Shown here: positions 15,322-24,800 of the stretch, one piece after another
Layout of the letters: each line of letters begins with the position of its first letter
Numbering within the stretch: position 1 is the stretch's first letter
From: a virus
Length of the DNA: 29,323 bases
IMG/VR virus record: IMGVR_UViG_3300027708_000238
Location: 1-29,323 of that record
Direction: 5' to 3' (one strand)
The notes under the pieces: model-generated
Databases searched by the model: none
Told to the model about the DNA's origin: nothing
What the model saw: only the letters and a program-made list of their open reading frames with translations
Position numbers and translations under genes: made by a program

Positions 15322-16202
15322 TATATTGTTCCAAATGGATTTATTTCGGAGAAATCGGTAATGGCATCAGCGCTTTCTGCAATATGTTTATTATCATAGG
15401 TTTCAGAAAAAGAATTATCTAATAGAGGATCAAATGTCGCCAACATATATTGTGCTTTGCCTTGAGAACCATAAATGAGTTGATTGTTAATAAATTCACC
15501 AGCAATATTAGTTACCGTCAACGTGTTGTTCATTGGCATCCAAGATTGTACTACAGCCACACACGTTGCATTTGCTTCGGTGGTATCTGCTGATTGATAT
15601 ACTATTTCTTTATTAACAAATGCTCCAACGCCGGCACCAATATTTAAATCTAAAGAATAAGCATTATTAGTAACAACAAGATCAATTTCACTAACACCAG
15701 TATTAATAATTTCTTGTGAATACTTAAATTTCTCCAAACTGAGCTCATAAAAATATGGTTGTTTTCTTGCTAATGTATGAAAATCTTTATCTTGATCGGC
15801 AAAAGTAATTTCGTATAATTCACCCGTACCATTTAAAAATGGAACGTAAATTAAATCACCTTCTCTTGGTCGGTTAAAATCTACTTGTGGTACCCTTTGT
15901 TGAAAAGTTCTTCGAGAAATAATAACTTTAACATTGTTTTTAATTTCTAAACCAAATTTAGAAAAGAATTCTTTTTGACCAAGGTAGTCCATAGAATCAG
16001 ACAAATACAATTCAATTGGAAATGCCGATTCAAATCGTTTAACCGGATCTTCACCATATAATAAATCTCGGGCTTGATTATTTTCATTAATTAAATAATA
16101 AGCTTCAAAACCCATAATTTTTATGGATTCAACTAACAAATCTTCATAAAGTCTTTGTTCTGGTTTTGAACCGTAGTTATTAAAATGTGATGATACTGGC
16201 AT
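15321..16202 (-). CDS. gp14: Neck protein gp14-like
   Basis: A 293-residue neck protein (T4 gp14 has 256); gp14 joins gp13 and gp15 to complete the head-tail connector. Recognisable features are the N-terminal SSHFNNYGSKPEQRLYEDLL with IKIMGFEAYY, then FFSKFGLEIKNNVKVIISRR near 79-98, and REGDLIYVPFLNGTGELYEI near 113-132. Residues about 185-260 (nt 15650-15423) form an inserted module with NKEIVYQS and LTVTNIAGEFINNQLIYG, closely parallel to one in gp15. The C-terminal SEINPFGTI is typical. Start ATG 16202 follows gp13 by 1 nt. Confidence 0.9.
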   Translation of the reverse strand: MPVSSHFNNYGSKPEQRLYEDLLVESIKIMGFEAYYLINENNQARDLLYGEDPVKRFESAFPIELYLSDSMDYLGQKEFFSKFGLEIKNNVKVIISRRTFQQRVPQVDFNRPREGDLIYVPFLNGTGELYEITFADQDKDFHTLARKQPYFYELSLEKFKYSQEIINTGVSEIDLVVTNNAYSLDLNIGAGVGAFVNKEIVYQSADTTEANATCVAVVQSWMPMNNTLTVTNIAGEFINNQLIYGSQGKAQYMLATFDPLLDNSFSETYDNKHIAESADAITDFSEINPFGTI

Positions 16203-16203
16203 A

Positions 16204-16977
16204 TTAGTTTAACATCCATTCTAATGGTGCACCATATTCGTTCTGCATTTGCTCTTCTAAAGCTTTAATTTCTGCAAAAGATTCATCATATATTTTATCG
16301 CCATTTAATGTTACACCACCTGGCAATTGTAAATTATTAAACTTTTTAAGATTGGATCCCCAATTGCGTTTAATTAAAGCTGTAGTATATTCTTTTAACC
16401 AACGGTCATTCCATACTTTATCATAATAAGCTGGATCAATATTGGCATAGGCTTCGGCAACCACTACTTGACCTGCAGGAGAGCTATTACTACCCCAAGA
16501 CCAATCAATATACAACCTTTGAGTGTGTCTTTGGAATCGAATAGGAACTTCTCCTGTAAACAATAATTCTAGTGAACGTAGGTGTTGTGATGTTAAAGTA
16601 TAATTAATGTATGATGCAGAAGTAAAATCGTAAAGTTCATTTAATCTAAGTTGATATCTTAAGTCAAACATATTGACGTTGGCCTGTGAATCTTGAATAG
16701 GAAAGATTCTGGTAATACCAATAATTTCTAATGGATTACCATCAGCATCTTGAGTTGCGGAAAGGTCAATATATTTTTGATCAATATCAGCTTGTTGAAT
16801 TGCTTTAATATAATAAACTTTTTGCATACCATCAAAATGATAGTCCTGCCAGTATTGTAAAGCGTCATCGATACGGTCTTCCACTTGATCATCATCTACG
16901 TTGATATCGATAACGGGAAAACCTAGTCTACGGAGGCAGTAATTTTTAAAGTCCGTTCTATTAGTAATTGTTGCCAT
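16204..16977 (-). CDS. gp13: Neck protein gp13-like
   Basis: A 257-residue head-completion protein (T4 gp13 has 309). It attaches to the portal after packaging and, with gp14, makes the neck. Landmarks are FKNYCLRRLGFPVIDINVDD near 10-29, then DQVEDRIDDALQYWQDYHFDG near 30-50 (with DYHF strongly conserved), IEDWSWG-type SWGSN near 181-185, and KVWNDRWLKEYTTALIKRNW near 205-224 with GSNLKKF and LPGGVTLNGDKI. The Shine-Dalgarno GAGGA lies 5 nt before ATG 16977. It begins a run of tightly joined virion genes after the glycosyltransferase cluster. Confidence 0.93.
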   Translation of the reverse strand: MATITNRTDFKNYCLRRLGFPVIDINVDDDQVEDRIDDALQYWQDYHFDGMQKVYYIKAIQQADIDQKYIDLSATQDADGNPLEIIGITRIFPIQDSQANVNMFDLRYQLRLNELYDFTSASYINYTLTSQHLRSLELLFTGEVPIRFQRHTQRLYIDWSWGSNSSPAGQVVVAEAYANIDPAYYDKVWNDRWLKEYTTALIKRNWGSNLKKFNNLQLPGGVTLNGDKIYDESFAEIKALEEQMQNEYGAPLEWMLN

Positions 16978-17006
16978 GTTATCCTCAGATATAAGAATTT
17001 ATTGGA

Positions 17007-17014
17007 TATTTAGG
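17007..17014 (-). promoter_or_regulatory. Possible late promoter box for gp13
   Basis: CCTAAATA on the minus strand, two mismatches from TATAAATA, in the 40-nt gap between the last glycosyltransferase gene and gp13. Several other AT-rich partial matches lie nearby, so this is weak. Confidence 0.3.
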
Positions 17015-17017
17015 CAT

Positions 17018-17794
17018 TTATTTGGTGTACTGTCCCCACCATGTAGTCCAATCGATATATGGATCCATCTGAGTATCAAATTGCATATGTAATGCCAAAC
17101 TTTGAATTGGACTAAACCGTAACGCATGGTTTTTCCAAATTTGACAGATAGTATTACCCTCATGGGTATGTTCTTCTGGTGTACTATAGTCAGGATTGTA
17201 TTCCGTGGCAAGTTTTTCAAATACAGGCCAATGGTCAACGAGTACCTGTGGTCGTAACATGAAAGTATTGGTTGTCCAGACACCAGATTTCCAATGCCTT
17301 TTCGAACCATGAACCACAAAACATGGTTCCATGTGTGGTGGATAGTAATCATCCGGCATATCAAACGGATAAATTACAATTTCCTGACCAGATTTATCTT
17401 TAAATAATTGATAAGAATCTAACATTTCCACCAAAGCAGTATTACAATGTAGGTAATCATCTTCTACCGAATATACTAAATCCGCTTCGGAATCACGGCA
17501 AAATTCAAACTGTTTTAATGCTGAATAGTTATAACCAGGTTCTGCCATGTTATAAATTTCATGTGGCCATTTAGATTTTTCAAACAAAGCATAGATACCT
17601 TGTTTTAATGTATCGGTACTATGGTCGTCCAGAATTTTAAAATTAACTTCATGGCTTTCTACCATGTTGGCCGCATTAATGAGTGATGATAAACAACCTA
17701 AAATTAAAGTTGTTTTTTCCATACCGCAATATCTTTCACGGTCCAAGTGTACATTACCTAAGTCGTGTGTTCTTAAAATGATTTCTAATTTCAT
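17018..17794 (-). CDS. GT-A-type glycosyltransferase, paralogue 1
   Basis: A 258-residue putative sugar transferase of the GT-A fold. It opens with MKLEIILRTHD, has an acidic DDH at 56-58 and the metal/nucleotide-sugar-type motif VEDDYLH at 110-116, then a KRHWKSG segment and a C-terminal SPIQSLALHMQF with DPYIDWTTWW. The same four landmarks occur in the two genes just upstream, so the three are tandem paralogues. It overlaps the preceding gene by 4 nt (ATGA). Substrate and product cannot be inferred; candidates are virion fibre proteins or a host-surface glycan. No signal peptide or membrane segment is visible, so it should act in the cytoplasm. Confidence 0.75.
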   Translation of the reverse strand: MKLEIILRTHDLGNVHLDRERYCGMEKTTLILGCLSSLINAANMVESHEVNFKILDDHSTDTLKQGIYALFEKSKWPHEIYNMAEPGYNYSALKQFEFCRDSEADLVYSVEDDYLHCNTALVEMLDSYQLFKDKSGQEIVIYPFDMPDDYYPPHMEPCFVVHGSKRHWKSGVWTTNTFMLRPQVLVDHWPVFEKLATEYNPDYSTPEEHTHEGNTICQIWKNHALRFSPIQSLALHMQFDTQMDPYIDWTTWWGQYTK

Positions 17795-18591
17795 GTTATC
17801 CTATCCCATAAATCTCTCCACCCTAAATGAGTGGTTCTTATTGTTGCCGGTTCATTAAATGAAAGATGATACGCCACAGATGGTATTGGACTAAACACCT
17901 TTACATGACCTGTACCTTCTTCATAGTTCTCATATAACTTGTTTATAAACTGATCTTCTGCCGCATCAGGAAAGGTCAAAGCCAATCCTTTAAATACTTC
18001 AAAATTATCTTTAAAGAAACTTTGATGTGCAAATATGGTATTGGCGGTGTGACGAACTTGCCTCCAATACCTAACACCATCATATAAAAGAACAGTAAGA
18101 TACTCTCTATCTATATCATATCTAAATGCACAGTCATAAGGATATAAAGCAATTGTATTTGGATATTTTTGTGTTAAATAATTATAAGCAACCAACATAC
18201 TGTTTAAAGCATTTTCTTCGTGCAAATAATCATCTTCTACCGAATATACCATATCTTTGGACTCAGCACACATTTCAAATTGCTTGAGTGCCGATTGTTT
18301 AAATCCTTTAGTTTCTAAACTGATCAACTCAACTTCTTTATTACACTTACTCAACACTTCTCTTAAATCTACCAAGAAAGATTCGATACTATTATCATCC
18401 AATACGGTTAATTTAATATCTTCAACGACCACACAGTTATTAATGGCATTAACCAAAGACTTGGCACACTTTAGGACCATACCTTTCCTGTCATCGCCAC
18501 ATATTCTTGGTAACTGTTTTACTGTTGGTTGATTAGTGCCTTGTTTAGGTACTTCTTTCTCACAAGTTCTTAGTATAACATGAAGCTTCAT
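17791..18591 (-). CDS. GT-A-type glycosyltransferase, paralogue 2
   Basis: A 266-residue paralogue of its neighbours. It shares the N-terminal MKLHVILRT, the acidic DDN at 65-67 (Asn where the others have His), VEDDYLH at 118-124, the RYWRQVRHTANT segment, and a C-terminal FSPIPSVAYHLSF. The final DPYIDW motif of the other two is replaced by a diverged GWRDLW. A 23-nt stretch over the YSVEDDY coding region is identical to that in the next gene (18227-18249 and 17454-17476). It overlaps both neighbours by 4 nt (ATGA junctions), so the cluster is translationally coupled. Confidence 0.75.
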   Translation of the reverse strand: MKLHVILRTCEKEVPKQGTNQPTVKQLPRICGDDRKGMVLKCAKSLVNAINNCVVVEDIKLTVLDDNSIESFLVDLREVLSKCNKEVELISLETKGFKQSALKQFEMCAESKDMVYSVEDDYLHEENALNSMLVAYNYLTQKYPNTIALYPYDCAFRYDIDREYLTVLLYDGVRYWRQVRHTANTIFAHQSFFKDNFEVFKGLALTFPDAAEDQFINKLYENYEEGTGHVKVFSPIPSVAYHLSFNEPATIRTTHLGWRDLWDRIT

Positions 18592-20009
18592 GCAATAATC
18601 AATTCTGGATCACACATGGCGTCTAACGGAGGTTCTCCTTTGAATAGTATTGCCACCACTTCACCATCTTCCGATTTAACCTGAGCATCAAAACCTAAAG
18701 CATTTAATATCTGTGTCATAGAATGTTTGGTGAATCCAGTTTTGTGTAACATGCCTTCACCCCAAGCTTCTGTAAACTCACGATGGCCATAAATCATATC
18801 GATAACGGCAACAGGACCAGCTGAACTTTCATATACAATATCAAGTAATCCATCTTCAATTTTATCTGCAATAGAACCAATATCTGGTACTCTGATAACG
18901 GCAAAGCCACCTTCTTTTAATACTCTTACCATACTACTAAAGATTTTTGGTAGGTCATGGAAGTAATTATGTTCTACTACATGAGAAGCCCAAATTGCAT
19001 CCACAGATTCGTTGGGTATACCTTCAAAATCAATGATAGAAGATTTCATGTGTGCTGTATCATTTTCATAAGCATCAACACGAATCTCTTTCCAATCTAA
19101 AAAATATTTTGATTGATCCTCAAGTTTTGTTTTACCACAACCAATGTTAACCACAATTTTTTTATCTGTTGTAAAGAGGTCTTGGTTATCATTTCGTGCA
19201 AAACTGGTAACATCATCAGCATGTTTATCCCACCAAGATTTCCAATCGATATACGGATCTTTTTCATTCTCACCTTGAAAATGTAATGCTAAAGATGGTA
19301 TTGGCGACATTACCACATAATCTCTTTCTTGCCATAATCTATTTACCGATTCATCTTCCAGTTTCGGGTCATGAGGATCACCTGTAGAAATCTTGTCAAA
19401 CAGGTCCCATTCGTTCACCATGACTTCGTGAGTTGTCATAAAGGTGCAAGGTACCTGATAAGTTTGCCGCCAATGGCGATCTGGTCCTTGAACAATACGA
19501 ACCGGTACCACATTATGATCCCAATACCGATATGGATCATTGTATGGTAACAATGAAAGTGGCTTTGGAAACTTGGGTTGATATTGTTGCCATTGTAATA
19601 CTAATTGGTAAAAACATTCTTCATCAAAAAGGTAATCATCTTGTGCCTGAAACACCAAATCTTTACCATCATCACGCATATTTTCATAACACTCACGCAA
19701 TGATGCCATCAAACCAAAACCTTCAATGTGTTTTAGATTGGTTGTAAAATTAGCCAATGAAAGATTATCTTTTAGTATTTGAATACCGTTTTCATCAGAA
19801 TGGTCATCAAATACATTCAGTTTAAATTTCCAAGTTGGTAATTTATCTTGAGCGTAGTTGATTGATTTAATTAAAGACCGAGTGCAACGTTTTACGACTT
19901 CTGTTTTATCGTTACACCCGTATCGTTCAAATTTAAATCCTTCGTATGGCACATAAGTATCTTGACTATTTGATTTATTATGTGTTTGTAAAGCAATCAA
20001 AAATTCCAT
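18588..20009 (-). CDS. Glycosyltransferase-methyltransferase fusion
   Basis: A 473-residue two-domain protein. Residues about 1-265 match the two following GT-A paralogues: DDH at 68-70, QDDY at 123-126 (Gln replacing Glu), DRHWRQTYQVP near 177-187, and SPIPSLALHFQ with DPYIDWKSWW at the end. Residues about 280-460 are a SAM-dependent class I methyltransferase with motif I VVNIGCGK (286-293), an acidic strand-2 residue in RVDAYE, then IWASHVVEH (339-347) and LKEGGFAVIRVPD. Together they could transfer and then methylate one sugar. The start lies 2 nt after the upstream gene stop. The substrate is unknown. Confidence 0.8.
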   Translation of the reverse strand: MEFLIALQTHNKSNSQDTYVPYEGFKFERYGCNDKTEVVKRCTRSLIKSINYAQDKLPTWKFKLNVFDDHSDENGIQILKDNLSLANFTTNLKHIEGFGLMASLRECYENMRDDGKDLVFQAQDDYLFDEECFYQLVLQWQQYQPKFPKPLSLLPYNDPYRYWDHNVVPVRIVQGPDRHWRQTYQVPCTFMTTHEVMVNEWDLFDKISTGDPHDPKLEDESVNRLWQERDYVVMSPIPSLALHFQGENEKDPYIDWKSWWDKHADDVTSFARNDNQDLFTTDKKIVVNIGCGKTKLEDQSKYFLDWKEIRVDAYENDTAHMKSSIIDFEGIPNESVDAIWASHVVEHNYFHDLPKIFSSMVRVLKEGGFAVIRVPDIGSIADKIEDGLLDIVYESSAGPVAVIDMIYGHREFTEAWGEGMLHKTGFTKHSMTQILNALGFDAQVKSEDGEVVAILFKGEPPLDAMCDPELIIA

Positions 20010-20011
20010 TA

Positions 20012-21787
20012 TTAACTCTTTTCAGATTTAGGTGCTGTTAAAGCTGCCTTTCGTTTATCATCACGGAGTTTAATGGTATTTTTAAGCTCTTGAACTGTGT
20101 AACGTGGAGGCTTGTGAACTTGTAACAACATGATGGTTGCTTCTGCCACATTAGATTGTGTGTGTAAAGCAAACTCTAATTGTTCTTCGGTGATTTCTTT
20201 TGCTTTTAACATTTCTATCCACTTACCAACATAGGTATACTTAACATCACACACATCAATATCAATACCCAATTCAATTGCCAAGGTACTGTCTGATCGG
20301 CCAATCTCCATACCATCAATTAAACTCTTTTGATTAAACAAAGCAAATGTTCCAGGAGTTAATGGACGCTTGTGTGTTGGATCATCCCATGCATGGTCTG
20401 AACGATGGTGTGGGAATTGTACTTCCCATACAGCACCATTCTCTGATACACGATACATTTCTTTAATAATATCTACAATTGAGTGTGTATCATTACCTAA
20501 ATGTTCTAAAATATCTTTAGCAACAATGTGTTGGAACTCATCATCTTGGAATGGCCATGGTACTGCCTGTAGGTCCACAATTTGATCTGGTTCAACATTT
20601 TCTGAAGCATCCACATTAAGGAAACCATCCATCTTAAAGAAGCCACAACCCATATTCATCTTCTTAGGTTCTTTATCGTGACTTGGATGTTGAATTGGTT
20701 TTAATTTAAATTTCTTTTCAAAATCTTTGTAGAGTTTTTGAAATGTTCCGTTCCATGTTTTGGCTTCTTGTTGACGATATAGTGTAACACAATCATAGTA
20801 AGGAGATTTGGTACTCTGTGGTGCACCAAATGTCCATGTATGATATGGTAAAATTGGTGTAAGGATCCAAGTTTCTTTACCGAGTGCTGCAGCCGCATGA
20901 GCAATACTGGTACAAGAAGTAACAACAATATCAAGATTCTCCATTGCACCTAATGTATCTTCCCAAGAAACTAATTGATGTTGTAGATCAATAATGTTCT
21001 CTGGTAAATCAATAATGTTTTGATCACGCTGTAATGAATACAACTGAACTTCATCATACTTACCAAGTTCTGTTAAGAAGCCAGGAGGGAATCTACGGAA
21101 CTGTTGATGTTCAAATTTAGGATTACCAGCCCAACGAATACCAACTTTAAGTTTATCAGATTTAATAATATCTTTCCACTCTTCAATTTTTTCTGGTAAA
21201 GCATGTAGATATTTTTTATTAGGAAAATCTTTGAATGTATTACCTGATACCCAGCCTGCTGAGAAACCTGGTACCCAATAATCATGAGCAACTAAATGGC
21301 TTTGATTTCGTAGAATAACACCATCACATCCTTCAATACGTTCAAATACTGATACCACTTCAGGCGAAGCAGCCAAATAAACTTTATCTGCACCTAGTTT
21401 TTTGAATGATTGTACAAAACGTGCATGAATAATTTCGTCACCAAATCCACCCTCTAAAGAAATGATAATAGATTTACCTTTAATATCATCTTTATCTGGA
21501 TTAAAAATGGGAGCATTTGTTTTGAGTGGAGGAGAACCGTAAACATTAATGAATCGTCCTGATTCCAACATTTGGCAACCTTCTTTATAATTGCCATCTT
21601 GTAACATGAACCAGCCACGATTGAATGTGTGTCGTGTCCACATTTCAGGATTACCTAATTCACCTTTGGTGTCTGGTATGCCTTCTGGTCCTAATTTCTG
21701 TAACTTATCAGATATTTGGCGAGCTTTAACAAACTCACCTTTTAACATCAATTGTAATTCACTATCAATATCATGCATCGAATTCAT
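20012..21787 (-). CDS. Heptosyltransferase-like glycosyltransferase fused to methyltransferase
   Basis: A 591-residue protein of three parts. Residues about 1-95 are helical and TPR-like (a MLQDGNYKEGCQMLESGRF segment). Residues about 105-330 resemble a GT-B, glycosyltransferase-family-9-type domain: ISLEGGFGDEIIHARFVQSF, VGIRWAGNPKFEHQQFRRFP near 215-234, and VVTSCTSIAHAAAALGKETW near 288-307. Residues about 376-500 are a SAM methyltransferase with NMGCGFFKMDGFLNVD (378-393), VPWPFQDDEFQHIVAKDILE (409-428) and FPHHRSDHAWDDPTHKRPL. The fusion order matches the neighbouring gene in principle but the sugar-transfer domain is of a different fold. AGGAG lies before ATG 21787, 58 nt after the giant RCC1 gene; that spacer holds a TATAAT-like hexamer (21825-21820) without a -35. 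Confidence 0.8.
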   Translation of the reverse strand: MNSMHDIDSELQLMLKGEFVKARQISDKLQKLGPEGIPDTKGELGNPEMWTRHTFNRGWFMLQDGNYKEGCQMLESGRFINVYGSPPLKTNAPIFNPDKDDIKGKSIIISLEGGFGDEIIHARFVQSFKKLGADKVYLAASPEVVSVFERIEGCDGVILRNQSHLVAHDYWVPGFSAGWVSGNTFKDFPNKKYLHALPEKIEEWKDIIKSDKLKVGIRWAGNPKFEHQQFRRFPPGFLTELGKYDEVQLYSLQRDQNIIDLPENIIDLQHQLVSWEDTLGAMENLDIVVTSCTSIAHAAAALGKETWILTPILPYHTWTFGAPQSTKSPYYDCVTLYRQQEAKTWNGTFQKLYKDFEKKFKLKPIQHPSHDKEPKKMNMGCGFFKMDGFLNVDASENVEPDQIVDLQAVPWPFQDDEFQHIVAKDILEHLGNDTHSIVDIIKEMYRVSENGAVWEVQFPHHRSDHAWDDPTHKRPLTPGTFALFNQKSLIDGMEIGRSDSTLAIELGIDIDVCDVKYTYVGKWIEMLKAKEITEEQLEFALHTQSNVAEATIMLLQVHKPPRYTVQELKNTIKLRDDKRKAALTAPKSEKS

Positions 21788-21845
21788 TCAAATCTCCTAT
21801 AATTAAATCATGTTATACTATTATATATGCTCGTTGTTTTACGAC

Positions 21846-24800
21846 TTATCTTCTAAAGTTACTTCCAGCACCACCAGAGAATAAGTTGGCGGTATAACCT
21901 GTGGCTAACTGTGTTACTAATACCGGACTAGATCGTGTAACAGTTGTACCATCGCCATATTGACCTACAGCATTATTACCCCAAGCATACAGATAATTAT
22001 TAGTTTCATTATCGGTAGTGATGGCAATCGTGGTGTTATTACCTAATGCAACATCAATAATATTTAAATTGGATAATGCTATATTTACAATATCTGGTGT
22101 GGATCTATTTCCGTAGGCATTAAAACCAAAAGCATTATTGGTATTTGTGCCCCATGCGTATAAAGAATCTTCAGAATTGATGCCAAAGTATATGCCATTG
22201 AGTAAATTAAAATCTTTCCATCCGGTAGCTTTTGCATTTTTAATATTTGTTAAATATCCTCCAACTTGTACCGGTGATGATCTATTAATTTTTGTACCAT
22301 CACCCACAGCACCATAAGTGGTATTATAACCCCATCCATACAAATCACCAACAGAATTAATTGCTAATACATTTTCATCAGCACTTACTGCTGACCATGA
22401 ACTTGTACCAATTTTAACCGGTGAATATTTATCAATTGTAGTACCATCACCAAATGAGCCCCAAAAATTATAACCCCACGCATACAAAGCTCCGCTAGCA
22501 TCAATGGCTAATGTAGGATAAATACTAATACTTACCGTTGACCATGAAGATGTACCAATTTGTACCGGTGAAGATTTATCAATTTTTGTTCCATCACCTA
22601 AGTTGCCTGATGCACCATAACCCCATGTATATAAAGCACCGCTAGCATCAATGGCGGCATTCATGTTGTAATAAGAACTTATTATTGACCAAGAGCTTGT
22701 ACCAATTTTTAATGTTGTTGATCTATTGGTTGTAGTGCCATCACCCAATTGCCCGTTAATATTTTGACCCCATGTATATAAAGCACCAGCAGTAGTAATA
22801 GCGGCAGTATGAGAAACACCCGCTGATATAAATGTCCACGAAGAATAATTAAATGCACCAGTTAATGTTAATCCTAATTGTGTAGGAGAAGATCTGCTGT
22901 TGCCATCTGGAATGCCCAATTGACCATAACCGCCACTCGCATCACCTCCACCAAATGCAAATAAATTGCCATCAATTTGAAGAGCTAATGTATGATAACC
23001 GCCCGAAGCAACATTTGTCCATGAGTTGGATCCAATTTTTACTGGTGATGATCTATTAAATGTAGTACTATCACCAGTAGCTTGGCCATAAGCATTATAA
23101 CCCCATCCATATAATTCACCAGTAGCAGTGATAGCATTTGTACGGTAAGTACCTGTTGAACTTATTTTAGACCATGAACTTGTACCAATTTTAACCGGTG
23201 AAGATTTATCAATTGTAGTACCATCACCTAATTGGCCAGAATTATTATAACCCCATGTATATAAAGCACCAGTAGAATCAATAGCAGCACCACCAGCATT
23301 CATACCTGCGCTTACCGTTGTCCATGATCCTGTACCAAGTTTGACTGGAGAAGATTTATTAATTGTAGTACCATCACCAAGAGCACCATTACTATTAGAA
23401 CCCCAAGCATACAAAGCACCTGTGGTATCAATAGCGGCCATGTATACGTTGCCAGCACTCACTAAGGACCATGACTTTGATCCAATTTTAACTGGTGATG
23501 ATTTATTAATTGTAGTGCCATCACCTAATGAACCGGTACCATTATAACCCCATGCATACAAAGCACCATTAATATCAATAGCCGCAGCAATAAATCTACC
23601 AACTGAAACTTTTGTCCATAAAGATGTACCAATTTGTACCGGTGATGATTTGGAAACTACTGTACCATCACCTAATTGACCATAATCATTTCGACCCCAT
23701 GTAAACAATCGGCCAGTAATATCAATAGCCGAAGTGATGTTATAACCTGAACTCACAAATAACCATGAACTGTTACCAATTTTTGTTGGTGTGCGTCCAG
23801 AAACGGTGGTACCATCACCTAATTCGCCATCAGCATTATAACCCCATGTGTATAAACCTCCATCATTTGAAATTGCTGCTGAATTATAATCATTTGCCGA
23901 AATAAGAGACCAAGAAGCATAAGTTCTAGCAACAACTTGTACAGGAGATGATTTGTTAACTGTTGTATTATCACCTAATTGGCCGGTAGCATTACCACCC
24001 CAAGCATACAAAGCACCTGTAGAATCAATAGCAACGGTATGATAATCACCAGCTGCAACTTTTGACCATGAGCTTGTACCAATTTTTACTGGAGAAGAAG
24101 TTGAAACTGTAGTGCCATCACCTAATTGACCATATACATTACCACCCCATGCGTATAATGATCCATCAGATTTAATAGCCATTGTTCGATTAAGCCTGTT
24201 AGATACATTTTTCCATAATGAACCAATTAAAAATTGTGGCCAAGTCTTATCAATTGTAGTACCATCACCTAATTGGCCTAGTGCATTATAACCCCATGTC
24301 CAAAGTGAATTATCATCACTAATAGCAAATGATGCATAACGTGATCCAGCAGAAATTGATTTCCAAGAAGTGAATTTTCTAGAATTAGTAACAATTACTG
24401 GTGTTAATCTATTGCTAGCGGTAAATCCATCGGTGCCAGTAATAAGTGCGGTGTTATCATTTAAAATTATTGATGTTGTAACACCTTTAGCTATCACTTT
24501 GTTAATATTATAACCATATGCACTTCCACCAACATCAATTAATACTGGTGAGATACTACTAGATCCATTATTATTACCTAATTGTCCTGATGCACCATAA
24601 CCCCATGTATACAATGTATTTGCAGTAGTAATACCAGCAGTATGAGAACCACCAGCACTTACTGTTGACCACGAGCTTGAACCAATTTGTATTGGTGATA
24701 TTTTAGAAACTGCTGTACCATCACCTAATTGACCTAAAGTACCAAAACCCCATGCATACAAAGCACCGGCGGTAGTAATAGCGGCAGTATGTGAATCACC

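Noticed and set aside
21788-21845. Terminator after the RCC1 gene
   Set aside because: Only a 4-bp TCGT/ACGA stem without a T-run is present, which is too weak. An AT-rich TATAAT-like hexamer there lacks a -35 and was not listed as a promoter.
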